Assembly (NCBI GenBank): GCA_030606485.1
Contig: JAUWGH010000003.1
Coordinates: 1-64,000 of the forward strand
Reading direction: 5' to 3'
Length of the DNA stretch: 64,000 nt
DNA from: Promethearchaeota archaeon
GTDB taxonomy: Archaea > Asgardarchaeota > Lokiarchaeia > Sigyniarchaeales > SOKP01
Position 1 is the first letter of the stretch. Every line of letters begins with the position of its first letter. Made by a program: the position numbers and the translations under genes. Positions 42,598-52,459 of this stretch are shown here, one piece after another. The notes under the pieces are model-generated. The model did no database searches, was not told where the DNA came from, and saw only the letters and a program-made list of their open reading frames with translations.

Positions 42598-45439
42598 TTA
42601 TTGAATCTGGTTTTATTGCGACTTTACCTAAATTTTTAGGTATTGAAAATTTAAATGTAGTCCCTCTTCCCAACTCGCTGGTAAAAGAGATATTTCCTCC
42701 ATGCATATTGATTAATTTCTTAGTTAAGGGTAATCCCAATCCGGTACCTGGAATTGAATCAACAAAAAATGAACTTACTCTTTGAAATTCCTTAAATATT
42801 AGATCATAATCTTCCTTTGCAATCCCTATTCCAGTATCAATAATATAAAATTCAAATTGATTTTCATTTTCCATAATTTTCAGCTTAATTCCCCCATCAT
42901 TGGTAAATTTAATTGCATTACTTAACAAATTGTAAAGTATTTCCTTTAATCTTATCTGATCTGCTTCAATAAATTTTTCCGTTTCTAATCCAATTACCTC
43001 AAATTTCAACTTTTTTTCATCAAGTAAGGGCTTAACTGTTGATCTAATCTGATTTATTAAATTATTTAAAGGAAATTTTTTAATATTTAATCTCATTTCA
43101 CCCGATTCTATTTTGGATATATCCAAAATTTGATTTATCATGTTTAATAAATGCTCACCAGAGGATCGAACGTCTTTAATAAAATCTTTTTGTTCTTTAT
43201 TTAAGCTCCCGTAAATTTCTTCCGCTAATAAATCTGAAAATCCAATAATTGCATTTAAAGGTGTTCTTAACTCATGAGACATGGTGGCCATAAATTCACT
43301 TTTAAATTGAGAAGATTTTAGAACTTCATTAACATAAAGATCTTTTTGTTTTATAGTTTCATTTAATTTTGTTATAGCATCATCCAATTCTATAGTTCTA
43401 ATTTTTACTTTTTCCTCTAATTCTTCAGCAAATTTTTTTATTAACGCCTCTGCTTTCTTTTTCTCTGTAATATCCCGAACTATACCATAAAATCCACACT
43501 TCTTATTTTGTGAATCATACTTTAAAGAAATAGAGAGTTCAATATTACTTTTTATTTCGTTCTTTTTAATGAGCTCAAAATCATAGATTTTAGCTATTGT
43601 TTCAGTTTTATAAACTTCATTAAAAGATTTAAAAACGCTTTCTGCAGTTTCTTCTGTTAAGAATTGCCGATAATTCAAACCCATTAATTCATCTTTTGGA
43701 TATCCAGTAATTTCGCACCAACTATCATTAAAAAATGTAAAATTTCCTTCAAGATCACTTTCATAATATCCTTCTTTAATATTTTCAAGAATAGTCCTAT
43801 GTTTTTCTTCAGATTCTCTTATTTTCCTTTGCGTTTCCTTTATTGTCGAAATGTCTTGAATTACAAAATAGAATAGTTTTTTTCCACTAATTTGTACTAT
43901 TGAAGAATAGAGCATAACAGAAATCAAACTTCCATCCTTTTTAGACAATGGAATTTCCAGTGGTTTTGGAGTGTTTCCCTTTATTATAGTTTTAAAATTT
44001 TTCATAATTTTTGAATAAGAATTTAAAGGAAATTTTCCAATATTTTTAAAATGCTTACCAATTATTTCATCTCTCTTATATCCAAACAAATTTTCAGCGC
44101 TAGGATTACAATCAAGAAATTTTCCTTGTGTATCCATTAGCGCTATAGATAAGGGAGTATTTTCGAATAGATGTCTAAATTTTTGTTCAGATTCTTTTAC
44201 TTTTTGTTCTGCCTTCTTGCGTTCTTCCTCAAGATCTATCATATTTAAACCAAAAGCAATATCTTGAGCAACCTCCTTAAATAAATTTTGTTCATCCAAA
44301 TCATTAACTAAATCTCGAGGAATAGATGCAGATAACCAACCGAAAATTTTTTCTCTGTGTTCCAATCGAATAGTCATCGCTGCTCTACCCTCATATACTT
44401 TCGATAAAGGACAATCTGTGCAAGTTAAATTAGGATTTTCATTGATAATTAAATCTGATTGCACTATTGCCTTTCTGCTGCATTCAGTCATTTCACCTTT
44501 CTTTAATAATTCAATCATGGATGAAAAATTTTCACCCAAACCTGCTTCAGCGGTTAATATAACATTATTTGAACTGTTTAAGAAGGCAATCCAAGCGTTA
44601 AAATAGCTTCGAGTTTCTATAAGATTATTACAGGCGCCTTGAAGCAATCTCTTACGATCTTTTTCTTTAATTATAAGCTGATTTACATTGCTAATGACTC
44701 GTAATACAGAAGAGATATGTTTTATTTTCTCCTCAGCCTTCTTACGCTGAGTATTATCTCTCAGTACTGCAATATAAAAATCTCCCTTATCATCTTTTAA
44801 TAATTGCCCATTGACAGAAACAGGAACATAATACCCATCTTTATGTCGAACTCTAAATTCAGTAGAGATTTTTTCTCCGGTAGCATTTGCTTTTTTCAAT
44901 GCTTCTGCAACATTTAATAAATCATCTGGATGGATATAATTTAAACTACTTAAGCCAATCATTTCCTCTTGTTTATACCCAAATATATCAAAACATTGAG
45001 GACTTATATAAGTTATCTTCGTTTTTAAAGTAGTCTCTAATATAATATCAGAAATGTTATTAATAAATCCACGATATCTTTTTTCGGATTCCTTTATTTT
45101 TTGTTCTGCCTTTGAGATCTGCTTACTTAAAAAACCAACAAAATAACCAGTAAATATAAATATAATCCCTCGAATTAAGTTATCGATTATTGTATTCAAT
45201 CCAATAAAAAATGAAAAGAAAATTAATGAACTAGTCAAAAATATAGGCACAATTAAACCTCTTTTTTTCCACCAAAGACATGCTAAAATAGTGGGAATAT
45301 AAAAAAAATGAGTAAATATCGTGCTAATTTTAAGTATGAAGAGAAAATAATATTCTAAAAAGCATAAAGCAGATAAGACTGCAATTATAATAAGAATTTC
45401 AAATTTTTCTTCAGGGTTTTTAATTTTTAATCCAATCAT
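42587..45439 (-). CDS. Membrane sensor histidine kinase with PAS and GAF domains
   Basis: A 950-residue kinase. Residues about 10-105 contain four hydrophobic segments. Then PAS (about 120-235), GAF (about 250-415, with CTDCPL), PAS (about 425-540) and PAS (about 550-665). A coiled helix leads to HisKA with MSHELRTPLNAIIGFS, in which His is the phosphorylation site, and a HATPase with NLLSNAIKFT, DTGIGIAKED and GTGLGLPLTKKL. All kinase motifs are intact. It has no attached receiver. It is the third gene of a minus-strand unit, 25 bases after the longin-like gene. Confidence 0.92.
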   Translation of the reverse strand: MIGLKIKNPEEKFEILIIIAVLSALCFLEYYFLFILKISTIFTHFFYIPTILACLWWKKRGLIVPIFLTSSLIFFSFFIGLNTIIDNLIRGIIFIFTGYFVGFLSKQISKAEQKIKESEKRYRGFINNISDIILETTLKTKITYISPQCFDIFGYKQEEMIGLSSLNYIHPDDLLNVAEALKKANATGEKISTEFRVRHKDGYYVPVSVNGQLLKDDKGDFYIAVLRDNTQRKKAEEKIKHISSVLRVISNVNQLIIKEKDRKRLLQGACNNLIETRSYFNAWIAFLNSSNNVILTAEAGLGENFSSMIELLKKGEMTECSRKAIVQSDLIINENPNLTCTDCPLSKVYEGRAAMTIRLEHREKIFGWLSASIPRDLVNDLDEQNLFKEVAQDIAFGLNMIDLEEERKKAEQKVKESEQKFRHLFENTPLSIALMDTQGKFLDCNPSAENLFGYKRDEIIGKHFKNIGKFPLNSYSKIMKNFKTIIKGNTPKPLEIPLSKKDGSLISVMLYSSIVQISGKKLFYFVIQDISTIKETQRKIRESEEKHRTILENIKEGYYESDLEGNFTFFNDSWCEITGYPKDELMGLNYRQFLTEETAESVFKSFNEVYKTETIAKIYDFELIKKNEIKSNIELSISLKYDSQNKKCGFYGIVRDITEKKKAEALIKKFAEELEEKVKIRTIELDDAITKLNETIKQKDLYVNEVLKSSQFKSEFMATMSHELRTPLNAIIGFSDLLAEEIYGSLNKEQKDFIKDVRSSGEHLLNMINQILDISKIESGEMRLNIKKFPLNNLINQIRSTVKPLLDEKKLKFEVIGLETEKFIEADQIRLKEILYNLLSNAIKFTNDGGIKLKIMENENQFEFYIIDTGIGIAKEDYDLIFKEFQRVSSFFVDSIPGTGLGLPLTKKLINMHGGNISFTSELGRGTTFKFSIPKNLGKVAIKPDSIITE

Positions 45440-45464
45440 GATGTTGCATCAGTTATTACCATAT

Positions 45465-46103
45465 TTATTTTATTGAGTTTGTTGAAAGCATCTCATCAAT
45501 AGATTTAGTTATTTCTTTACATGATTCAAGCATCATTTCTGTGTAATTCACAACTGTTTGCTCAGACAGATTTCCTTGTTCTTTCCCTTCTAAAATTAAT
45601 TCGCAAAATCCTTGAATAGTATTAATTCCACTTCTAATTTGCATAGTAAATGACTCTAATGGTAAAACTTCATCTTTTTTCATATATATTTCATTTATTT
45701 CACTAAAAAATTTTTCAAATGATTTTTTATCATCTGACAAAATTTGCTTGTTTCCTAATTTTAGGAATTCCATTTCAATTCTTCGGAAATGAATTATTGG
45801 GATTAGAGGATATGCTACATCCCGAAGAATTATCAGTGAATATAATTGTTTCCCTCCTCGAGCACTAGGATCTTCAATTTCAATTTTACAGATCTGGGAA
45901 TAAAATTGACTAAAATCCAAAATGACAAATTTATTTTTAGTATTTAATGCATCTCTCAAAAGATTTTTAATGAATTGCTCTTCCTTAAGTGGAAAAGATG
46001 AATATAAAGTTCTGGGACCTAAGATTTGATCATATTTTCCAATAATTAAAATAAATTGATATTTATCCAGCCCTTCTTTAAAATTTAGGTAAGGATCTGA
46101 CAC
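45465..46103 (-). CDS. Longin-like domain fused to a His-less kinase dimerisation domain
   Basis: A 212-residue protein. The first 120 residues have a longin/roadblock-like opening (YQFILIIGKYDQILGPRTLY) and alternating strands. Residues 150-207 align with a HisKA four-helix domain: SFTMQIRSGINTIQGFCELI against MSHELRTPLNAIIGFSELL. The phosphoacceptor His corresponds to Met154, and no ATPase domain follows. It cannot act as a kinase; it may dimerise with, or inhibit, the kinases encoded on either side (gaps 53 and 25 bases). The longin call is structural inference from strand pattern. Confidence 0.6.
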   Translation of the reverse strand: MSDPYLNFKEGLDKYQFILIIGKYDQILGPRTLYSSFPLKEEQFIKNLLRDALNTKNKFVILDFSQFYSQICKIEIEDPSARGGKQLYSLIILRDVAYPLIPIIHFRRIEMEFLKLGNKQILSDDKKSFEKFFSEINEIYMKKDEVLPLESFTMQIRSGINTIQGFCELILEGKEQGNLSEQTVVNYTEMMLESCKEITKSIDEMLSTNSIK

Positions 46104-46156
46104 TTTTTCTCTCCATTTTCATATTAAAATTATTTTTATTTCAAATTTATTACCTT

Positions 46157-48463
46157 TTATTTAATTGTAGATATTTTTTGCAACTTTTCTTCAGTTAATG
46201 TGATTTTAGGAATTGTAAAAAAGAATGTGGTTCCTTTATCTAATTTACTTTCAAACCAAATTTCCCCTCCATGAAGATTTACTAGTCTTTTCGTTAATGC
46301 TAAACCCAACCCTGTCCCCTGAACCTGTTTTATCTTATCACCTTCTACTCTTCCAAATTCTCTAAAAACTACATCATAATCCTTCTTTGCGATACCAACA
46401 CCAGTATCTTTAATTTGAAATTCCCAATGATCGATTCTCTGAATACCACGAAGTGAAACATTTCCTTTCTCTGTAAATTTAAATGCATTACTTAAAATAT
46501 TATATATTATTTGTTTGAAACGTACAGGATCAGCAATTAAACAATCTTGTTCATTTATACCTTTAACTTTAAATTCCAAATTTTTGTTTGAATATAATGG
46601 TTTTATTACTGCATTAATTTCTACAATTAATTCATTTAAATCAAATTTCTGCATATCTAATTTTAATTTTCCAGCTTCAATTTTTGAGATATCTAAAATA
46701 GAATTTATTAAACTCAGTAAATGATCTCCCGCAGAATTGATATCATTTATGAAATCTTGTTGATCTACATTTAAATCCCCATATGATCCATCTAATAACA
46801 ACTGTGAAAAACCTAATATTGCATTCAACGGTGTTCTTAATTCATGAGACATTGTAGCCATAAATCGTGATTTAATATCCAAGGAAGCAAGTAATTGATC
46901 AAATAACATTTCTCGATTCTTTTCAAAATTCTTTCTATCAGAAATATCGGAAAAAAAAGATTGAATGATTATTTGATCTTCAATTCTTAATATGGTTGAC
47001 GAAACTTCTATATACAATAGGTTTCCATGCTTTTCTTTTATCAATGCTTCGACTTTATTTAAAATTGATAGATCATAAATATCTTCTTCGTAATGTTTTT
47101 TAACTAAATCCATAAATTCTGGGTCAAATAACTCGTATATATTGTGTGTTAATAATTCTTCTCTATTATAGTTAAATAAATTCTCGGTTTCTCTATTAGC
47201 TTTTAAAATTTCACCCTTTTGATTTAATAGAAAAATCCCCAATGGAGCTGTTTCATTAAGCGCATGGATTTCTTGGAGTGATTTTTCCAATTCCATTATT
47301 TCTTCTTCTGATTTTTTTCGGGCTGAAATATCTTGTATAATAAGTTGTATTAATTTTTTTTTACCTATTTTAAATAAAGCAAATTGCATATTCACCCATA
47401 TAAGGCTTCCATCCTTCTTATTTACTTGAATATCAATAGGCTCTGGAACCTCTCCTTTATTAATTTCTTTAGATTTATTTTTTATTTCTGGAAGATATTT
47501 TGGAGGAATAATAGAATTTTGACTATAAAATTTATTGATTAACTCTTCCTTTTTATATCCAAATATTTTTTCTGTAGTATTATTGCAATCAATAATCACA
47601 CCTTCCAAATTTAGTAGGATTATAGAATTTGGAGAATTTTCGAATAGATATCTGAATTTTTCTTCTGACTCTTTTTTCTTTTTTTCCGTCTTCTTGCGTT
47701 CCGTAATATCTTCGCAATTCGTTAGGAGTACAGTTTTACCACCCAACTCTATTAAGTCTATATTCATTAGAGCTGTATAAATTGTGCCGTCTTTTTTTTT
47801 CAATTTTACTTCAAAATTATGGACCTTATCAGTTTCATGCAATTTATTAAGTAATTTTTTACGTTCATTTGGATCAACATAAGTAGAAATAAGTCTTTGA
47901 GTGTTTAACTCATCTAAGGTAAAACCTGTTATTTCTTGCATTTTTTTGTTTATAGCAAGAATATTACCCTCAAGGTCAGCAATCCCAATCCCTATTGGAG
48001 AAGAATTAAATAAAAATTGATATTTTTCCTCAGATTTTTGTATTTGGCTAGTTAATTTTTCCATTTTAATCCATGTTCGATTTCTTTCAATAGCATGTTG
48101 GATTGAACGTAATAATATATTGCTACTAACCTCATTTTTAATCAAGTAATCTTGAGTTCCTGCTTTAACCGCTTCTACGCCTATTTGAAAATCATCATTT
48201 ACAGTTAGAACAATAATTGGAATATTTTGAACCTTTTCACAAGTCTTAAATACAGTATTAAGTCCAGAGCTATCTGGAAGGTTTAAATCTAAGAGAATTA
48301 CGTCATAATTTTTATTATCAATACGTTTAAATCCATCCTTAAGGGTTTCAACCCAAACTAAACTAAATTTTAAATTTTTAATCTCTTTTAGCATTTCTTC
48401 TATTAATCGAGCATCACCTGGATTATCTTCGATTAACAGAATATTAATTAAATTATCTAACAT
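46157..48463 (-). CDS. Hybrid receiver-PAS-histidine kinase
   Basis: A 768-residue cytoplasmic kinase. An N-terminal receiver (about 1-125, phosphoacceptor in VILLDLNLPDSSG, Lys in LIKNEV) is followed by three PAS domains (about 145-255, 270-380, 400-510), HisKA (MSHELRTPLNAILGFS) and a complete HATPase (NILSNAFKFT, DTGVGIAKKD, GTGLGLALTKRL). The receiver in front suggests input from an upstream phosphodonor. First gene of the unit that also encodes the longin-like protein and the membrane kinase. Confidence 0.92.
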   Translation of the reverse strand: MLDNLINILLIEDNPGDARLIEEMLKEIKNLKFSLVWVETLKDGFKRIDNKNYDVILLDLNLPDSSGLNTVFKTCEKVQNIPIIVLTVNDDFQIGVEAVKAGTQDYLIKNEVSSNILLRSIQHAIERNRTWIKMEKLTSQIQKSEEKYQFLFNSSPIGIGIADLEGNILAINKKMQEITGFTLDELNTQRLISTYVDPNERKKLLNKLHETDKVHNFEVKLKKKDGTIYTALMNIDLIELGGKTVLLTNCEDITERKKTEKKKKESEEKFRYLFENSPNSIILLNLEGVIIDCNNTTEKIFGYKKEELINKFYSQNSIIPPKYLPEIKNKSKEINKGEVPEPIDIQVNKKDGSLIWVNMQFALFKIGKKKLIQLIIQDISARKKSEEEIMELEKSLQEIHALNETAPLGIFLLNQKGEILKANRETENLFNYNREELLTHNIYELFDPEFMDLVKKHYEEDIYDLSILNKVEALIKEKHGNLLYIEVSSTILRIEDQIIIQSFFSDISDRKNFEKNREMLFDQLLASLDIKSRFMATMSHELRTPLNAILGFSQLLLDGSYGDLNVDQQDFINDINSAGDHLLSLINSILDISKIEAGKLKLDMQKFDLNELIVEINAVIKPLYSNKNLEFKVKGINEQDCLIADPVRFKQIIYNILSNAFKFTEKGNVSLRGIQRIDHWEFQIKDTGVGIAKKDYDVVFREFGRVEGDKIKQVQGTGLGLALTKRLVNLHGGEIWFESKLDKGTTFFFTIPKITLTEEKLQKISTIK

Positions 48464-48662
48464 ATTTTTATTATTTTATGTTATTTAGTTTAATAAGTAA
48501 TTACGATAATACGAAAAATGATAATTTTTAATGATATAGAAATATTGGATGAGAGAGAGACACATAGATTATTCCTCTTTTTACCTCATTAGTTATATAA
48601 GAATTTCTAGAATTAATCGTGTTAAATTCATTAGCATTTTCTTTCAATTAAAATTTATCAAA

Positions 48663-49121
48663 TTAAGTTATTTCTGGCCCATCAGGTGGTAATTTAACAA
48701 TCGTAAACCAGAAATCTCCAATAGATTTCACCACTTTTATAAATTGCTCCATATCTATAGGTTTGGAGATATAACAATTCGCATGTAAATTGTATGTTTT
48801 TATGACATCCTCTTCAGATTTCGAAGTTGTTAAAATTACGACCGGAATTCGCCTTAAATCTTTATCTTGCTTAATTTCAGCTAAAACCTCACGTCCATCT
48901 TTCTTAGGTAAATTTAAATCAAGAAGAATTACATCTGGTCGTGGTGAATTTTTAAATTTTTCTTTTTTAAATAAAAAATCCATTGCCTCTATACCATCCA
49001 ATGCTATGTGTAATTTATTAGCAATTTTACATTCTTTAAGAGCTTCTTTTGTCAAACGCACATCTCCTGGATTATCTTCAATTAACAAAATTTCTACCAT
49101 TTTATGTTTTTGTTTTGTCAA
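48663..49121 (-). CDS. Response regulator (Rcp1-like receiver)
   Basis: A 152-residue receiver of the phytochrome-response-regulator type. Acidic pair in LIEDNPGDVRLT, phosphoacceptor in VILLDLNLPKKDG, TTSKSEED switch and YISKPID Lys. It follows the kinase at 49144-51084 by 22 bases on the same strand, so that kinase is its likely phosphodonor. No output domain. Confidence 0.9.
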   Translation of the reverse strand: MTKQKHKMVEILLIEDNPGDVRLTKEALKECKIANKLHIALDGIEAMDFLFKKEKFKNSPRPDVILLDLNLPKKDGREVLAEIKQDKDLRRIPVVILTTSKSEEDVIKTYNLHANCYISKPIDMEQFIKVVKSIGDFWFTIVKLPPDGPEIT

Positions 49122-49143
49122 AACTTTTACCTCATTTTTTTCT

Positions 49144-51084
49144 TTAAATTGCTTCTTTTTTCATATAATTATTTTTTTTTATTGGAATAATAAAATGAAA
49201 TGTTGAACCCTTTCCAACTTCTGATTCAACCCAAATTTTTCCATTATGTCTTTCTATAATTCTTTTACATAGGGCTAGACCTATTCCAGTTCCAAGATAT
49301 TCAGACTTTCTGTGTAAACGTTGGAATATAATAAAAATACGATCAAAATATTCTGGATCTATGCCGATCCCGTTATCTTTTACTGAGAATTGCCAGTTAT
49401 TTTTTTTTTTTTTTGCTGAAATATGTATTCTCACGGGATCTTTACTGCGGAATTTTAATGCATTATCAATCAAGTTTTGAAACACTTGTATTAATTGTGT
49501 TTTATCAGCCAATATGTTTGGTAAATAGTCATGGGTTATCTCTACATCATTTTCTTTTATAGTTTCATGTAAATTGAAAAGAACATCTTTTAAAACCTCT
49601 TCACAGTTAATAACTTCAAAAGGATTACCACGAGTCTGAATTCTTGAATATTCTAACAAATCTTCAATAAGAATTTTCATATTATTTGCTCCATCCACAG
49701 CAAATTTAATGAACTCATTTGCATCCTCATCCAGCTTATCTTTATAACGCTTTGCTAGGAGTTGGGTATAACTTGTCACCATTCTTAATGGCTGTTGTAA
49801 ATCATGAGATGCAACATAAGCAAATTGTTGTAGTTCTTCATTGGAACGTTTTAAAGCATTTAATGTATCTTTCATTGCATTTTCTGCTATTATACGCTCG
49901 GTGATGTCCCGGAATATAAGAACAACACCAATAATATTTCCTTTATCGTCTTTTATCGGAGCACCACTATCGGCAATCGGTATTTCCTTTCCTTCTTTAG
50001 ATATTAAAACAGTATGATTCGCCAGACCAACAACAACGTCCTCTCGAATTACTCTCGATACGGGACTTTCGATTTGCTTGCGAGTTTTCTCGTTAACGAT
50101 GTTAAAAATATCTCCTACGGGTTTTCCCGTGGCTTCTTCTTGCTTCCAACCAGTTAAAGACTCGGCAACAGGATTTAAAAACGATATCTTACCTTTTGTG
50201 TCGGTAGCAATTACCGCATCGCCAATACTATTAAGTGTCGTAGAAAGCCATTCTTCGGATTCTTGGAGCTTTTTTGTGCGCTCTTCCACCAATTCTTCAA
50301 GATGCTCGCGATATTTCCTTAATTCCTCCTCCGCTTTCTTTCGCTCCGTAATATCTTGTCCAACTCCTTGAATCCCAATTGCCTTTCCATCAGTATCTTT
50401 TACCGCAGTAACATTCCAAGAAATCAATACCCTTTCTTTTTTTCCCTTTTTCCAAAAATATTGCTCAAAACCTTCTTGACTCATATTTGGATCTATTCTA
50501 ACCTTCTGCCTTACGGGTTCAGCCCTTTCTAATTCATTTTTCTCAAGCATTGATCTTATATCCTTACCAATCATCTCCCCTTCTTCATATCCTAATACTT
50601 TACAGGTGTATGGATTCATTAACGTTACTCTCCACTCATCATCGTGTGCCAAAACGATGGCATTGGAATTATTTATTAACATTTGGTATCTATGCAATTC
50701 TGCCTCTATCTTCTTACTCTCAGTAATATCTCTGAAAACCTCAATAACTGCTGGATTACCATAAAAATCTTCTACGAAAAAAGCGTCAATTCCAAAATAT
50801 TTTGTTTCTTTGGTTGAAGGAAGTGTTGAAATTTTTTCGAATCTCATCCTACGTTGTTCTATTGTTAAAGATTTTTCAATAGGACAAGATTCACAAGGTT
50901 TTGAGCGCTTAAATAAAGTTTCATAGCAGTTTTTTCCAACCAAATTCTTTCCGAATTCTTTGAGAGCATTTTCATTTGCAAATAATATCTTATTCTTCTG
51001 AGAAATAACCAAAATTGGATCTTTCATATTTGAAAAGATTAACCCTATTTTTTCCAGAGATTTTTTTAACTCTTGTGTTGCCAT
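49144..51084 (-). CDS. Soluble PAS-histidine kinase
   Basis: A 646-residue kinase without membrane segments. Three PAS-like domains (about 10-125, 135-250, 280-395) precede a HisKA of the phytochrome-like group (YVASHDLQQPLRMVTSYTQL) and a HATPase (NLIDNALKFR, DNGIGIDPEY, GTGIGLALCKRI). The first PAS has a Cys cluster (CYETLFKRSKPCESCPIE), a possible redox or metal sensing site. Its partner receiver is the next gene. Confidence 0.92.
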   Translation of the reverse strand: MATQELKKSLEKIGLIFSNMKDPILVISQKNKILFANENALKEFGKNLVGKNCYETLFKRSKPCESCPIEKSLTIEQRRMRFEKISTLPSTKETKYFGIDAFFVEDFYGNPAVIEVFRDITESKKIEAELHRYQMLINNSNAIVLAHDDEWRVTLMNPYTCKVLGYEEGEMIGKDIRSMLEKNELERAEPVRQKVRIDPNMSQEGFEQYFWKKGKKERVLISWNVTAVKDTDGKAIGIQGVGQDITERKKAEEELRKYREHLEELVEERTKKLQESEEWLSTTLNSIGDAVIATDTKGKISFLNPVAESLTGWKQEEATGKPVGDIFNIVNEKTRKQIESPVSRVIREDVVVGLANHTVLISKEGKEIPIADSGAPIKDDKGNIIGVVLIFRDITERIIAENAMKDTLNALKRSNEELQQFAYVASHDLQQPLRMVTSYTQLLAKRYKDKLDEDANEFIKFAVDGANNMKILIEDLLEYSRIQTRGNPFEVINCEEVLKDVLFNLHETIKENDVEITHDYLPNILADKTQLIQVFQNLIDNALKFRSKDPVRIHISAKKKKNNWQFSVKDNGIGIDPEYFDRIFIIFQRLHRKSEYLGTGIGLALCKRIIERHNGKIWVESEVGKGSTFHFIIPIKKNNYMKKEAI

Positions 51085-51133
51085 TTTTTATTTCACCTTT
51101 TTTTAGAACCAATAATTTTTATTAAAAAATTTA

Positions 51134-51337
51134 TTAAATGTTATTTTGAACAATTTGTCTAAATTCATTAATATTAATGAGTTTTGAAATATATTCATTA
51201 AAACTTGCTTGTAATATACGCTCCTTATCTCCTTTCATCGCAAAAGAGGTAACAGCAACGATGGGAATATCTTTAAATTTTTCGATTTTACGGAGTTCTT
51301 TACAAATATCAATTCCGCTCATATCTGGCAATTGTAT
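51134..51337 (-). pseudogene. Truncated response regulator
   Basis: Only the second half of a receiver remains, starting at IQLPDMSG, close in sequence to the intact gene at 51656-52024. The acidic pocket and the phosphoacceptor Asp are missing, the family Lys-Pro is Lys-Leu (ISKLIN), and a TAA precedes the fragment in frame. It is a decayed paralogue. Confidence 0.8.
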
Positions 51338-51423
51338 TAGTTATTCCGACATATTCTAACGAATTTTCATCTTATTTTTATGTGGTTGAATAAAATTGAC
51401 AAATTTTAATTTAACAATATCTG

Positions 51424-51439
51424 ATAACAAATTTGTTAT
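51424..51439. promoter_or_regulatory. 16-base perfect palindrome ATAACAAATTTGTTAT
   Basis: A perfect palindrome in the 318-base space between the truncated and the intact receiver genes. Its half-site ATAACAAAT recurs at 52112-52120 and in the long inverted repeat at 52151-52233. The rest of the spacer shows no coding features. A DNA-binding protein site is plausible. Confidence 0.45.
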
Positions 51440-51655
51440 AAGGTATTAATAATTGTATCACTATATAAATATACTTGTTGTAATTCTTACATCATAATAT
51501 CAATTTTTTAAAAGATTTTTTATAACGATTAAAAAGTAATAATTTAATTTTTCATAAAAAAAGTTAATTCATTAAAAAATAGTGTAAAAAATTTCCTTTA
51601 AAAAGAAATATAATCTTAAAAATTGTAATATCAGAATTTTTATATTAAAATAAGA

Positions 51656-52024
51656 TTAGACAATAACATTTTTGACTGTTTTCCTAAAATCGTTAATATT
51701 TATTGGTTTTGCAATGTAAGTATCGAAACCTGCTTTCAATATACGTTCTTTATCACCTTTCATCGCGAAAGACGTGACAGCAATAATTGGAATGTTTTTA
51801 TATTTTTCAAGTTTACGAAGTTCTTTACAAATATCGATTCCACTCATATCTGGTAGTTGAATGTCTAAAATTATTAGGTCTGGATTATCTGACTTTAGAG
51901 ATTCAAAAGCTCGACCACCATGGGTCTCTGCTATAATTTCAATATCAGGCATTGTATTTAGGACTGCTTTAAATAATTTCATGTTTTTTTCATTATCTTC
52001 CACAAGAAATACTCGTTTTTTCAT
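51656..52024 (-). CDS. Single-domain response regulator (receiver)
   Basis: A 122-residue receiver: FLVEDNEKNMKLF acidic pair, LIILDIQLPDMSG phosphoacceptor, VTSFAMKGD switch, IAKPINI Lys. It is divergent from the RHH-like gene at 52460 across a 435-base region with repeats. The truncated copy at 51134 is its closest relative here. No output domain. Confidence 0.9.
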   Translation of the reverse strand: MKKRVFLVEDNEKNMKLFKAVLNTMPDIEIIAETHGGRAFESLKSDNPDLIILDIQLPDMSGIDICKELRKLEKYKNIPIIAVTSFAMKGDKERILKAGFDTYIAKPININDFRKTVKNVIV

Positions 52025-52150
52025 AAAACCTTAACTCTATATTATTGTAATGATGAAATACGCATCTCCTCATCATCAAATGTTTGTATATTACTATAAC
52101 AACACTCTTTGATAACAAATTGATACAAAATATTAGTGATAAACATTGTA

Positions 52151-52233
52151 TTTAAATATTTGTTATAATAATGTGTTTATTAATATTAAATTCTTCATTT
52201 TAAATATTTACTCTATTATAACAAATATTTAAA
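52151..52233. repeat. Long inverted repeat, 20-base perfect arms
   Basis: Arms at 52151-52170 (TTTAAATATTTGTTATAATA) and 52214-52233 (its exact reverse complement), 43 bases apart. Both contain the ATTTGTTAT/ATAACAAAT core; a further single core is at 52112-52120. It lies in the 435-base space (52025-52459) between a receiver gene and the first RHH-like regulator, and could be that regulator's operator. I see no other content in the spacer. Confidence 0.6.
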
Positions 52234-52459
52234 AATTAAAAAGATTATGTAGTAATTACAAATATATAGTTTTTTGTGTGTAAAACCCGATATATAAAAA
52301 GACAAAATAAAATTGAATAATGCGTGTTTATTAATGCATTGAATTAGTAGGGCAGTATGGAATTTGGTTTCTTGTAAAAAAATGATTTTAATTATTAAAT
52401 TGATTTCTTTGATTCTGATACAATATTGAAATCCTCATACTTAAAATTTTTGAGAAAGA

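Noticed and set aside
51134-51331. A functional short receiver starting at TTG 51331.
   Set aside because: The phosphoacceptor Asp and acidic pocket are absent and the intact paralogue shows it is a truncation.
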